In this document: positions 1 to 10,334 of the stretch, one piece after another
Numbering within the stretch: the first letter of the stretch is position 1
How the letters are laid out: every line of letters begins with the position of its first letter
Made by a program: the position numbers and the translations under genes
NCBI GenBank assembly: GCA_008477525.1
Contig: SPDT01000009.1
Coordinates: forward strand, 682,001 to 746,000
Direction: 5' to 3'
Length of the DNA stretch: 64,000 nt
Origin: Hypomyces perniciosus
Taxonomy: Eukaryota > Ascomycota > Sordariomycetes > Hypocreales > Hypocreaceae
Notes under the pieces: generated by a model
The model's input: only the letters and a program-made list of their open reading frames with translations
Told to the model about the DNA's origin: nothing
The model's database searches: none

Positions 1-587
1 TGGACAACAAATGGGAAGGAAAGACGATTCAGAGAAATGTCACTGATGACGTTAATAAGTTTTGGAAAGAGCTTTGGGTGAAAGAAGGAGTCTCTGATTA
101 GGTTTATGAGGATTCAGGAGTTTTAGGACACGCTACGCTTAGCTGTATCTTACGCAATAGACTATTCTGGGCTAGCCTTTTATAGGCATAAATTAATAAG
201 GGGCTGTAGAATTGTCTATCTAAGATTAGGGGACAAGGGAGGAAAGGGGGTTGCTCTTTAGTTATAGACATACTGTCAAATCTAGCCGTTGAGTATAATA
301 GTGATACGCGAGGAATCCTCTCAATTAAGGCTATCTCAAACTAAGAAAAGGAAGTACAGGGCTGAAGAGCCCTCCTTAATAGTATAGGGAATTATACTGG
401 AGATACAGCCCTAGTTGAAGCATATAATAAAAAGAGTAATATCCGAATATAAATACTGCAATATACCCCCTAGCTCAAGCTATATAATAGCCTGAAACGA
501 TTCTTTATATATATATTATAGGAATTGCTTTTTGGATTTTTTAAATAAAAAAAGTATAATAGTTTAAAAAGTATATTGAATTAATAT
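1..587. other. Intergenic, AT-rich, no gene seen
   Basis: AT-rich sequence with many stops in all frames. I see no coding region, tRNA or terminal inverted repeat. The last part (about 420-587) is especially A/T-rich and runs directly into a LINE scrap. Confidence 0.5.
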
Positions 588-704
588 CCCCCCACGTGAT
601 CCCCGGGCCGGACCTAAGGGGCAAGGGCAAAACAGCAGCGGCAAAAAGACACCTAGAGATACTAGAGTCCCTCCCTCCCTCTACGATCGTAGCGTACTCC
701 TGTT
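588..704 (+). mobile_element. LINE ORF2 scrap (RT/RNase H junction)
   Basis: A roughly 115-base relic whose translation (PGPDLRGKGKTAAAKRHLEI) matches the stretch PGPDLRGMGKPTAARKHLEL of the LINE at 12310-12375, followed by a VAYS-type start of RNase H. Similarity fades after about 704. It is a fragment of the same non-LTR retrotransposon family seen at 11.4, 34.7 and 49.3 kb. No poly-A tail or target-site duplication is visible, so it probably arose by deletion of a larger copy. Confidence 0.75.
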
Positions 705-1973
705 GGAAAAACCAGTTACGTAGTCAGCTTGTTCACATCACAAAGATAGGGCGCCAGAATTCCACTCAATTGCCCCATGTGCTCTCTGTGTCCCCTCCAT
801 CTTCATTGGATTCTCTTCCCGCCATTTTATCATAGAAGCAGAACGCCGCGTGTTCTGTTTCACCTCACGTCAGATCATAGGTTCCCTTGCATACACATTT
901 TTGCTTATTCCAACAACTAGACCGACGTTATCCGACAGAAGGCACAAGTTGTGTCTGATGCGATAAGATCGCGGGTGATCGGATCTTGCCGGGACTGAGA
1001 ACTAGAGTGGGTTACCCTCCACAGATACTGTGGAGGGTTACTGCATATGTAGGCATTGAGGTCAAAATTCGAAGTTCATTCGTGTAATTCGAACTAATGC
1101 AAAACGGAAGCCAAGGCACCTCTATATTTAGTGCTGTAGCGGGGGGCACAGTGGGGCTCCAGTCAAACTGTGATCCCGTGCATGGGTTCCCCGCACTTCG
1201 TAGTCACGCAATCACGTATCACTCCGTATTGATTCAAAGTACGAGTATTTTGTTAACCCCGGCGAGCCCAACACTGTTCAAGGAAAGCGTAGGGATGATA
1301 CATGTTCAACAGACCCTGCGGCCACACAGGTGTTTCCTCGAAGTGCCGTTGTTGATTACTACTTGACGCGTTTCGGTTTGTCGGCGTATACCATTCTCGG
1401 GCAAGCCGTTCGAGGGGTGCTTCAATCACCTATCCAGCCAAGATCCCAGAAGCGGGTTTCCGGGTCAACATCAAGATCCCAACGCGTTCTGAAGGCTAAG
1501 ATCATCGGTATGACCGGTATCATCTAGACGGGCGAGAGCGGATCGATCTGCGCGAACAATCATACTCTCATAGGGAGACTGTGGAGAAGTAAACGAGCCT
1601 GTTAACTGCGTTTAAAATGGAGGAATAACGTGCCTGCAGATACCTAACAGTTCACCCGCATCTGACCCGCATTTGGAACGAACTCATGCTCATCGTAAGC
1701 TTCGGACTCATCCAGTGTGAAATAACAGCTCCACCAACAGCAGGCTTTCCATCAAGCCCCGAATATTTCCCGGGTAACATACCACAGCTCTTGCAGACAG
1801 TGGGGGCACCCTCCGTAGAACAGATAAATGGAGAGAGATCCGTATCGGATCTCTAAAACGCAAATGGTTTGTTTGTCGATGCGGCCACAGTGTGTAGTCA
1901 ATTCCCCGCTACGATTTCGCACTCGTTGTACAAACGAGGTTAGTGTGCTTCAGCGACAAGAATCAACATCACG
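705..1973. other. Intergenic, no confident gene
   Basis: Contains two short overlapping-frame ORFs (1097-1366, 1330-1527) with no family I recognise. Their frames are interrupted and they may be remnants of one decayed gene. The last 150 bases would be the promoter side of the Ulp1-like gene. Confidence 0.4.
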
Positions 1974-3570
1974 ATGCCCGAAACCGAGCTAGACGAACAC
2001 ATGGCTTTGTATGACAAGTGGAAGGTAGACAGTAACCTTCACATCTCTGGACGACTCAAGGAAATGGCTCTTCAGCCTTCTGTTCCACCGAAAACCCCAG
2101 AATCGCGGCGTGTACTCGATCCTCAGCCCCCACCGAAGACATTAAAGCTACATCGTGCCCTCAATGAGTGGGGAATCAGAGAAGAAGAGTGGTCGCGAGC
2201 CTTCCCCGGGAATATAACCCAGGGTTCTCTAGATGATCTGGTGGAATTTGCCCAATTGTGCCCTTGGCGCGAAGCCAAGACTGCGTTGGAGCGGGCCCAA
2301 AAACAGTTCGCGGAGCCCGGAGTGAACCGTCGTGGGTCACGCTTGGATACCGCCGTAAATAAACAGATAGTAGGGATCGCAATAAAAATTATTCATGGTA
2401 TGAACCAACCTTGGTCGCGCATTTGTGTCGTCTGTCTAATGATCATAGGCAATCATGGCCACGTCGAGGACAACAGCGGCCCTTTACTGAAGGAACAGGT
2501 CGACGAGAAGACCATCATCGTGAGAGACTCGGGGTTGAGCAAAACCACGGTGGACCAGTCCATACCTTCCACAGAGGTCGCTGGCCATTTCGACGATCCG
2601 TTTGACAAGCTACTATCTGTGGCCCCTTCTCCTGAGCAACAAGGTTATCGACGGAAACGAAGAGGTAACAATTTAGCGCAAGACGCAAAACGACCCAGAA
2701 CCGCACATACTAGTACATCTACATCACCTCAGACACCAATCAGTCGAAAGAACGATGCATCAAGTCAAGTGGGAGATGAGGAAGGACCCAACACCTCACT
2801 TGGTTCCACGCACTGCAGCAGCATCGATTCATCAAACAAGCCGTCATCGCAGGGGTTTGTTGCTAAGATGGCGCCGACAGGGTGCAGGCTGGCGAGCAGT
2901 CAGACACGGGAGAGCCCAAAGTCCAAGGATACCGAAGCGCCGAGGCAGTCATCACCCGATTGCCATGCCATTACATTATCAGATGACGAAGACCATGGAG
3001 CTACTTTACGATGTCGCTATTCGGCCAGCGACGAAAATTCAAGGTGCCTCAGGGATTTCAAGGGTCTTCTAAACGACGCCGTTGTGAACAATGCATTAAG
3101 GATTCTCGAAAATGTTGCGGGGGAGGAAATTTGTGTCGTTGATCCACAGAGCTCAGGAACTCTCTCTCGCCTTAAAACTTTGGCTTCTCGGTCGAAGATA
3201 ATACAACCGATATTTATCGAGGGAACATCACTGGGCTCTCGGAATCTTGGATGAGCACCGCGACTTTCTTCAGATTCACGATTCACTACCAGATGGTCAC
3301 CACCAAAAAAAGGCCCAAAAATTTGCCCTGGATTTTTTTGGTGCGAATTTTCCACATGAGGACAAGCCGGAAGTTGTCTACAACTCACCCATAAGGCAGA
3401 CGGACAAATCCGCCTGTGGTGTTATCTCTACAGCCCTTGGCTATCATCAAATAGCTGGAATTCGCATTCCAGCGAAGATGGAGGTTGCTTTGTGGTGTTG
3501 TCTGTTCATAAGGCTGCTGATGCCACCGTCAGAGCAATCAGCTCAGAGCGCGCCACATGTACAACGATAA
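1974..3570 (+). pseudogene. Ulp1/SENP-like C48 cysteine protease, frameshifted
   Basis: The first frame (1974-3254) gives a 426-residue low-complexity, basic region followed by the start of a Ulp1 C-terminal catalytic domain (LLNDAVVNNALRIL, then IIQPIFIEG). The domain continues in another frame from about 3225: HHWALGILDE (catalytic His), QIHDSLPDG (Asp), RQTDKSACGV (oxyanion Gln and nucleophile Cys at 3415-3417). The His/Asp/Gln/Cys order and spacing are those of C48 deSUMOylating peptidases. One-base loss of frame near 3224-3230 separates the halves. No GT..AG intron fits there, so I call it a pseudogene or a sequence error. Ulp1-like genes in fungal accessory regions are often transposon-linked; no terminal repeats are visible here. 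It is tail-to-tail with the Argonaute relic (40-base gap). Confidence 0.75.
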
Positions 3571-3609
3571 ATTTACCGCAGGAAGCGACGCTAGCCGATA
3601 TCACGGGGC

Positions 3610-4827
3610 TCATACGCACAATGGCTGAAAGCACAGTGTCCAGGCATACCTGTTCTTCCTGACAATGTGGGTGACGTTGACGGAGAGCCTTTTCACGAAG
3701 TCTTCCAATCTCACCGTGTTTGGGTCATTCGCTGTCATGTATTCAATCATCAACCTATCGAGAGGGCAGTCGTAGTAGAATGCTGCGTGCTTAACCTGAA
3801 TGTTAACGAGGATACGAGCGGTGGCCGCACGCACACTGACGAAGAATCCGCGAATTGCCAAAAGTCCAGCGCCGAGGCTGAGGCTGTCTGGCGTGGCCAA
3901 GTCAAAATGTCGATTTGCGCCGACGGAGGCTATCTGTGAAACTGACTTGGCATAATGGCCCAAAACAATATTAAGCACCTGGATAATTTCTTCCTTGGAT
4001 CCAAACAGGGTGCCAAAATTGGTTGAGGTTAGATAATTTGTGAGCTCGGACACCGTAAGCGCTCCGGTAGGCTGGGGACAGATCCGATATCTCTTTGCAC
4101 TTGGTGCGGTGTCGTCTTCAGCCTATCCTTCTTCCTCAACATCAAGCTCATCCATGCTGATGAGATTAGACTTGAAGTCTGTGGCAATGCTGTGTCCGTG
4201 TTTGAGGGAGATGTTCTTCTAGCAATAGTTGGACAATCCTCTTAGCCTTCTTGTCCGTGGGCGGTCTGTCACCTTGTTCTGGCATCATTTCGATGCTGTA
4301 GCGGAAAAGCAGCAGATCACCACGGAACACCAATCCAAATGATTTGTCCACAGCACTATCTCCCTTCCCCGGGTACCGAAGCCTGAGCGCTGAGAATATC
4401 AGCGGTCCAGCGTCAACTGTGTTTTCGTGGTTGTAGAGTTGGCGGAACTCTCGATTTCCTTTTCGATGCGCATGACGTGCATATCGGGTTGACCAGGGCG
4501 GCTCTCCTGGCTAGATGATCATCACCACTTGGCCATCTAGAATAGAACCGATCGCATCGCAGGATCTCACCTGAAAACTTGAACTTCGAACGGGCCACCG
4601 CGGCCCCTACCAAAACTGCCACCACCGCCTCTCCCTCGACCTCTCCCAGTAACTTGTTGACCATAGGGAATCGTTGCGGAGCCTTGCGGCGTTGAGGCTC
4701 CGAGGTCTCTTCCAGCGGTATGTGAGGGAAGAGAGAATTCCTCGCCACGCCTACGACTACGAACGGTGCCTCTACTACGTCTACGTCTACCTCCACGGCT
4801 ACGGGTAGACTGATGATCGTCGGTCAT
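3610..4827 (-). pseudogene. Argonaute relic (RG-rich N-terminus, N and L1 domains only)
   Basis: Read on the minus strand. Exon 1 (4827-4571) starts MTDDHQSTRSRGGRRRR and ends in an RG-rich tract typical of fungal Argonautes. A GTGAG..CTAG intron (4511-4570) follows. The next exon has RSGFGTRGREIVLWTNHL and LLLFRYSIEM (N domain), KKAKRIVQLLLEEHL, then GTLFGSKEEIIQVLNIVLGH, LGAGLLAIRGFFVSVRAATA and ILVNIQVKHAAFYYDCPLDR (ArgoL1). Lesions: TGA at 4399-4401, a frame change near 4340, another near 4205, and TAG at 4123-4125 where Trp is expected. The reading ends at 3610, at what looks like an intron donor after the L1 region; most of PAZ, all of MID and PIWI are absent. It cannot encode a slicer. 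The family call is firm; the fine splice structure is by eye. Confidence 0.88.
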
Positions 4828-5274
4828 TTCGGAATCTATGGCTATTCATCCACAGTCATAGATACCTCTAGTACGGCAAAATTTGAAGAGAAGACTCCAA
4901 GGCATGACACATTTTGTGTTCCAACGCCCTTGACCTCGAGCCCGCAGGACAAGTAAATATGTAAACTTTACCTAGCCCTGACGTATAAATATCATCATCA
5001 CCTCCCCTCCACAAGGGCAATAAAGTATGGCATACTGAAGAGTCAGTCAGTCAAGTTCACTTTGAATTAGTTATGTGACACTATGAATTGATGGCTAGCT
5101 TATCCATAAGTGTCGATCAATTCATTATTCGTGGAAGCTTTTGGAAAGGATAAGGGCCTTCATCGGCAATTGGTACGATTCATCCGACAGTTTCTGACGG
5201 CCGAGGAAAGTGACGAGATATATCAGCAGTTCCAACGGACGTGCCTCCCAAACTGCCAGGTCTTTTAGAGCGTT
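4828..5274. other. Intergenic between Argonaute relic and decayed gene
   Basis: About 450 bases that would include the Argonaute promoter (reading left from 4827). No gene is recognised. The segment 5120-5260 may be the eroded 5' part of the gene that follows. Confidence 0.35.
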
Positions 5275-6060
5275 ATGCCGCGTGAAACTGCCCAGCGTTG
5301 GGCTGACAAATATGACATGCACACACTGACTACGGCCATGGGTCCTCTAATGGATAATAAGCATCCGCTATGCTCTCACAATAAGAAGTCGCCTAAGGCA
5401 TGGTCTAGGTACATTCATGGAGCTTCGGCTGTGTTCGCCTGGTATATCGCCGGAGGTGAGGTGGTTACCTTTCTGTAGCAGGCCCCGCCACAGCGATTCC
5501 ACCCATCCGGCCAAACATACTACCAGACGATTGAGGAGCCCATCATCACAGGGAAGATTGGCAATAGACCTTGTTAAACCAAACTGTAAAAGTGAAGACG
5601 CCTTCGCTAAAAGCAAGGCATATTTTGCAACTTATTGGCTGTATTTCAACAGACCTGTAAAGCGAATTCTTGTGGTCCAACCAACTGTAGCGGGAGCCGC
5701 GGATTTTATATACTAGATGTGGCCTTTGGACCAGACTTCCCTATGGAATATCGCCTTGGGAGGGCAAACCATCATTGCCCACTGGCGAAATGTCAAGGCG
5801 AGCCCACAGAAACAGGAAATGAAGCTCCCAGAGGTGTATATCAATGTTAAAAGAAGCATACCGTACGAAAACTAACTGGCTTATAGCAGGCACAGACGCC
5901 TTCCAAGGATGCATTGAAAGCACAAATAACCTCCACCTGTAGGGCAGAAAAGCCGACGAAAGCAATCAAGCGAAAAGGAGAGCAGGAAAATCGTGAGTAA
6001 CAAGACTCCCAAGAAGAAGACGAAAACGAAGAAGACTAAAAAGCTTGATAACAAGCCGAA
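5275..6060 (+). pseudogene. Decayed gene of unknown family
   Basis: A frame from 5275 reads KSPKAWSRYIHGASAVFAWY and stops at TAG 5476-5478. The same frame then continues with QRFHPSGQTYYQTIEEPIIT until about 5575. Further protein-like pieces follow in other frames, ending with a lysine-rich tail (about 5990-6060, NKTPKKKTKTKKTKK). The in-frame stop followed by sensible sequence suggests one broken gene. I do not recognise the family. It lies head-to-tail before the RNase III-fold gene. Confidence 0.4.
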
Positions 6061-6067
6061 GGAGGTC

Positions 6068-6093
6068 AAAGAGATAGGCGTGCCTATCTCTTT
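6068..6093. repeat. Perfect 12-bp inverted repeat
   Basis: AAAGAGATAGGC (6068-6079) and its exact complement (6082-6093) are separated by only two bases, followed by a T-run. It lies about 190 bases before the RNase III-fold gene. It could be a hairpin at the end of the preceding gene's transcript, a dyad binding site, or a relic of a transposon end. Confidence 0.8.
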
Positions 6094-6122
6094 TTGTACA
6101 TTGTACGGTTCTGTCGTTGTTT

Positions 6123-6180
6123 TGACGTTGTTTGACGTAGTTTTGACGTACGTGACCCCGTACATGGCTATTTAAAACCC
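6123..6180 (+). promoter_or_regulatory. Triple TGACGT cluster plus TATA-like box
   Basis: TGACGT occurs at 6123-6128, 6133-6138 and 6144-6149, spaced 10 and 11 bases apart (about one helical turn), then a TATTTAAAA-like box at about 6169-6177 and a pyrimidine-rich leader before the ATG at 6279. TGACGT is the core of ATF/CREB-type bZIP sites. The regular spacing on one helix face suggests a real promoter element for the RNase III-fold gene. Binding is inferred, not shown. Confidence 0.5.
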
Positions 6181-6278
6181 GTTAACACCCTTCTCTTCAC
6201 CTTTCCAAAACTCAGCCTCGACCTTTCTTCACGTCTTGCAATCTAAACAATTTATGATCACACAAAACATTGCTAAAT

Positions 6279-6931
6279 ATGGATTTCTCTACCCGTTTCG
6301 GTGTCAAGGTTTCACGATGCGAGCAGATCATCGAATACACATCCAACTCTCAGGTGCTTTGCGCCGAGGCGTTGAATGCCGCAGGTGACTTCATGTCTGT
6401 CTATACTATGGATGGCTCTTCTCGGCAGATGCCCAAGAACGATCGTCTAGCTATCTGCGGTAATATCGTAGCCAATCTCCACTTATGTACCCTCTGGTGG
6501 GAGCGGGATCTCCAGAAGGGTAAGTCACAACACTCCATAGCCAATATACCTCTGTTGGACGCCATTACTCATACAAGGTGATCCTTAGGCCAATGGACGA
6601 CGATTCGAAATGAAGTTCTCAGCAACATTAACCTTGCCCGGGTCGGCAGGGAATATGGACTGGGTCACTGCATCAACACCAACGGTGGCACTACTGCTGC
6701 TACCTCCGGAATGATTGCAACGACACTCGAGGCTGTCCTCGGTGCCGTGTATTTGGACGGCGGCCTTGATGCTCTGATTGGCGTCATGGACCGACTGGGA
6801 TTTACGCAGCATCCCCTGCTCTCATTGGTAACGTTCTCTTTCACCCCTATCCAGCCTTGCTTTATATTCAGATCGGCTGCGTGTCTACTCACTTGATCTC
6901 ATAGGTCCCTTCGCTACCGCCCCCGGGTTAA
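6279..6931 (+). CDS. RNase III-fold protein, probably catalytically impaired
   Basis: Exons 6279-6519, 6589-6827 and 6905-6931, with introns 6520-6588 (GTAAGT..TTAG) and 6828-6904 (GTAACG..ATAG), give about 168 residues. The fold is clear: KVSRCEQIIEYTSNSQVLCA, KNDRLAICGNIVANLHLCTL (signature helix), ARVGREYGLGHCIN and TTLEAVLGAVYLDGGLDAL. Known catalytic positions of RNase III are E, D (ERLEFLGD) and D, E (ADxxEA). Here they read D, N, T and E, so three of four acidic residues differ. There is no dsRBD. The start ATG at 6279 is the first in frame with the fold. The last exon is uncertain: another acceptor at 6871 also gives a short end, and a long open frame (6904-7170) follows in a different phase. 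The family is well supported; activity is doubtful. Confidence 0.8.
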
Positions 6932-8797
6932 TTCCTGCGGAGGCACTAAAACCCTTTGATGCGGCCGGGGATGATTGTCCGCATAAACTTCTCCGTACAA
7001 GTTGGGATGAAGTTCGTAAGCCAGCGCCACCTGGACTAAGGGACGTCATGCTGGCTTATGAACTTCAACCTGCTTTTCTTGGAGAAGCCATACGGGTAAT
7101 CATTCCCCGGTTGCGTGGGTGGACTATAGTCACTCTGCAAGACGGAACCCCGGGGCGGCGGCGATGCTAGGACCGCTTTGGTCTCTCGAGATGTCCCTCT
7201 GCATCAAAGATGGCGGGGATTTTGAGGGGACTTTGAGTCGGTCGCCCAAGTTCCACATTGGCGCTCAGCGGCTCTTGGTCAGCATTGTTGCCATTGGGCT
7301 TCTAACAGACGGTAGGGCATGAACTCCGAATAACTCGTCTCGAGAAGCTCGATCTGCTGCGGCATTTGGATAACAACTGCATTGGTGTGTTAGGGACTAC
7401 CTCGTTAGCTGGTCACAGGCTCACCGTGGACAGTCATCAGGAGTGCGTTTTCGAGACTCATTCGGCACCAATGCGAGTTTATAGGCGATAATGTCTGTAA
7501 TCGGATTGTGGCTTAGGGTTAGTGTTGGGGTACTATATTATATTGTGAAAAGATATATAATCCTTAACGGTAATCCTAGTTGTAAGCAATCTGAACTTGG
7601 GAGGTCTAAGAATTGACCAAAACACGACCAGTCTCCATGCTTGAGAACAATGAGGAGACTCTCCGGGTATGTGAAACGTCAGCGTTGCACACTTAACTTC
7701 TCAGACTAGTGCGTTCAATCCTACTATATATTGAAGACATATTTTTGCTGTTGATGGACTACAAACTTGAGAATATGTCGTTCTTATATGAGGGGTCTAC
7801 CTGCTGTACCTGCGTTGCATCCTGGGTGTCATTCCACCTTGATTCTTGATGGGAATGAGACGATGGATGCGTCGTGGGTGAGGGGTGGAAACGTGCCAGT
7901 ATCGCCTACACGTGACCACCTTTGCGAGAGAGAGAGGACTGGGTGGAGTGAAAACCTGGTCGCTAACATCTTGTTCCAGTAAAATCTTTGAACTTGTAAA
8001 AGGTAAGCATCTGATATTAAAAAGTTCTGGCCACGCCCTTCCCGTTGCTACCTTGCCTGTTGGAGCTGAGCTCGTTATCTAGCGAAAGCACAGCTCCCAG
8101 ACCACACCTCTCCTTGCTCTAGACGCTGAAGTGTCTCTTTGCTCAATCTCATTTATGACTTCTTCCTCTCCTACATATTGAACGCCTAGTCAAGACATAA
8201 CGCCTTATCTATGGCGCCTAATGGTTTATGCCTGGTCTTTAATATCCACGTCTATCTCGACATATCGCTCTCGCTGGTATGCTGAATGGCTCTGGACAAA
8301 GCAGCTGGCCTAGTTGCGATTGTCGGTGACCTGGCTTCACCGGCCGCTTCTTCAATGTCTTACATGCGCCCTGTATATCTCATACCGAAGTCATGCCAAA
8401 CCTTCGGGTGGGATTATCGCTGCATGACCACCGTTGATACTGGCGCATAAGAACTGGCACCTCGGCTGAAGACTAGAACGGGAACCGTTACGAGGCACGA
8501 AGACAAGGGGGAGGGCCCGCGGACGTGATCGGCTCAAAAGGTAGGGCGGGGCGCGTTCCGGGACACAATTAATACTGAGTATGGCGTCGGGTCAGACTGG
8601 CGGCTGGGAGAGGTAGACGATTGTGCTGAAACGTTCATTCGCATTGTCGCCCACCAGTCCTTCCCGACGAGGGCTGCTGGTAATGGAAGCCGTTGAGGGC
8701 GTTCAATGAAGCTGGTCGGTCTCAGTTAACTGGTGGGAAAGTAGACCCAGCTTGTCAGAAGTCGATAACAAGATCACTAGCTTAGATAAACACTGTG
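6932..8797. other. Intergenic, remnants only
   Basis: A frame at 6904-7170 stays open for about 88 codons (LKPFDAAGDDCPHKLLRTSW and so on) without a recognised family and may be a continuation or a 3' relic of the RNase III-fold gene. From 7300 to 8797 I see only short ORFs with no protein-family signal. Confidence 0.4.
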
Positions 8798-10334
8798 CTA
8801 CGCAACACACCGCTCAGCCCAGCCTTGGAACTCACCGGCGACCCAACCCGCCAGCAGCCGCAGCACCGCGAGCAGGTGGTATGAGTCGTCGACAGTCACG
8901 GTGCTCCCAATCTCGAGCGGCCCGCACACATCGAACTCGACATCCCTGTCAAACGCGAAGTACAGCTCCCATTTCTCGCAGACAACAAGTAGGACCGGGA
9001 TGAAGGGAAGGGTTATCGGCGTTCCCGTGTCGCCGGAGGGCAGCAGCGCGAACTGGGCCACGCGGTGGTACCACGCCGCCAGCCATATCCCCAGCTGAGT
9101 CTTGCCCTCGGCACGCCGCCGTGTGTCGACTTTGGTTTCGACGAGTACGCCCGTTGGCTCGTAGCACAAAGCCCCGTGCGCCGACTGGTTGAAGGTTCGC
9201 GGCCCGTTGAGGCCGTCCACGAAGTCGGCGATACGGATGGCGAGGTTCTTCTCGGGCTGAAGGAACAGGACGTAGTCAATCATTTTACTACCAAGGGTCT
9301 CGAGTTCACCACGCGCAGCTGGGATGGCCGCCTTAGCGATGGCGGCTTGCGTAATGTTCTCAGCTCCGACATATGGGGTGCTGGACACAGCCAGGCGCAG
9401 TATAGGGCCGTGAATATGATCATTCCACGTGGCTTCGGAGCGGGGCGTGTCTATGAAGCGCATGGTGGTAGCGACGATGTCGCGGATGGCATGAAGCTCA
9501 CTATAGAGGGCGAGGAGGCTGAGTGTTCGTTCTTCATCGGCGCCGAGGGACGTAAAGAGCTGGCGGGCATCGTCCCTCTCTTTCTGGCTCACGACCGCAA
9601 CCCTGTCATCCGCCGCAAAGCGAGAATCGTTGACCATCAGCTCCTCCATCAATATTCCTTTTTAGCTCCTGCGGCAAATATCCTTCTCCTTGTATGACGC
9701 TCCAAATGTCGTTAAACAGGCGTAGCGCTTGTGCTCTCCCTGTCGCCTTCACAGAGTCCTGCAGCGTACGTGGGTCCGGAGCCGTCCATGACACAGGCTT
9801 CTGAAGTCTGAGGAGGTCGTCGGGGTTCTTAACAGGGCTTGTGGACCGTGTGCGACCGCTGGTGCGGGAGCTTCCTTCTCGTGAGCCTGAGGCGGCGGAT
9901 TGCCGGTCCCTTGTGCTGCACTTTGCTGTAAAGGACATAGGCACTGCGAAGGTAATAGGCTTCCGCGAGAACATCTTGGGCGACCGCAGCGTAACTTGGG
10001 AATCTGGACCGTCTGCGGCTGAGCTGGTGCTGGGGTCACCCGACACGAACGGGTCTTGATCTTCTGACTGCTTGTTACCCCCTTTTCTCAAATTCTGCTG
10101 CAAGTCCAGCTCGCCAGAACTTGGCATCTTGCGATCGGAATTGTTGTTGATGGTAGTGAGGCTGACTCGCCGCCGTTTCGCCGAGGGGGAGACGTTATCG
10201 GGGATGTCGAGGCGTCGGCGGCAAGACGGAGACACAGGATACTCGAGTGGCAGGCGACACGCGTCGGGATCAGAACAAGCGTGCAGCAGGGTGTGCTGAT
10301 CGGAAATCCAGGCCGCAACAACTTCGGGTTCCAT
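8798..10334 (-). pseudogene. Fungal PD-(D/E)XK nuclease-like protein, one frameshift
   Basis: The start ATG at 10334 (MEPEVVAAWISDQHTLL) opens a disordered basic N-terminus, then LRLFNDIWSVIQGEGYLPQE, the helix that precedes the nuclease fold in this fungal family. The frame shifts by one base near 9637; the second frame runs 9652-8798. It carries LGSKMIDYVLFLQP, then YEPTGVLVETKVD and KTQLGIWLAAW, i.e. the E-x-K and downstream Gln/Trp of the PD-(D/E)XK core. No intron fits the joint, and total length (1537) is one base over a multiple of three. Without the shift it would be about 511 residues, normal for the family. These proteins are multicopy in fungal accessory genomes; their targets are unknown. 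It could be a recent pseudogene or an assembly error. Confidence 0.75.

Noticed and set aside
1974..7170. Operon-like silencing system
   Set aside because: Genes lie on opposite strands, most are broken and fungi do not use operons in this sense; I keep only the proximity as an observation.
9065..9697. 210-codon plus-strand ORF
   Set aside because: It is the antisense shadow of the PD-(D/E)XK coding sequence, which has clear motifs on the minus strand.
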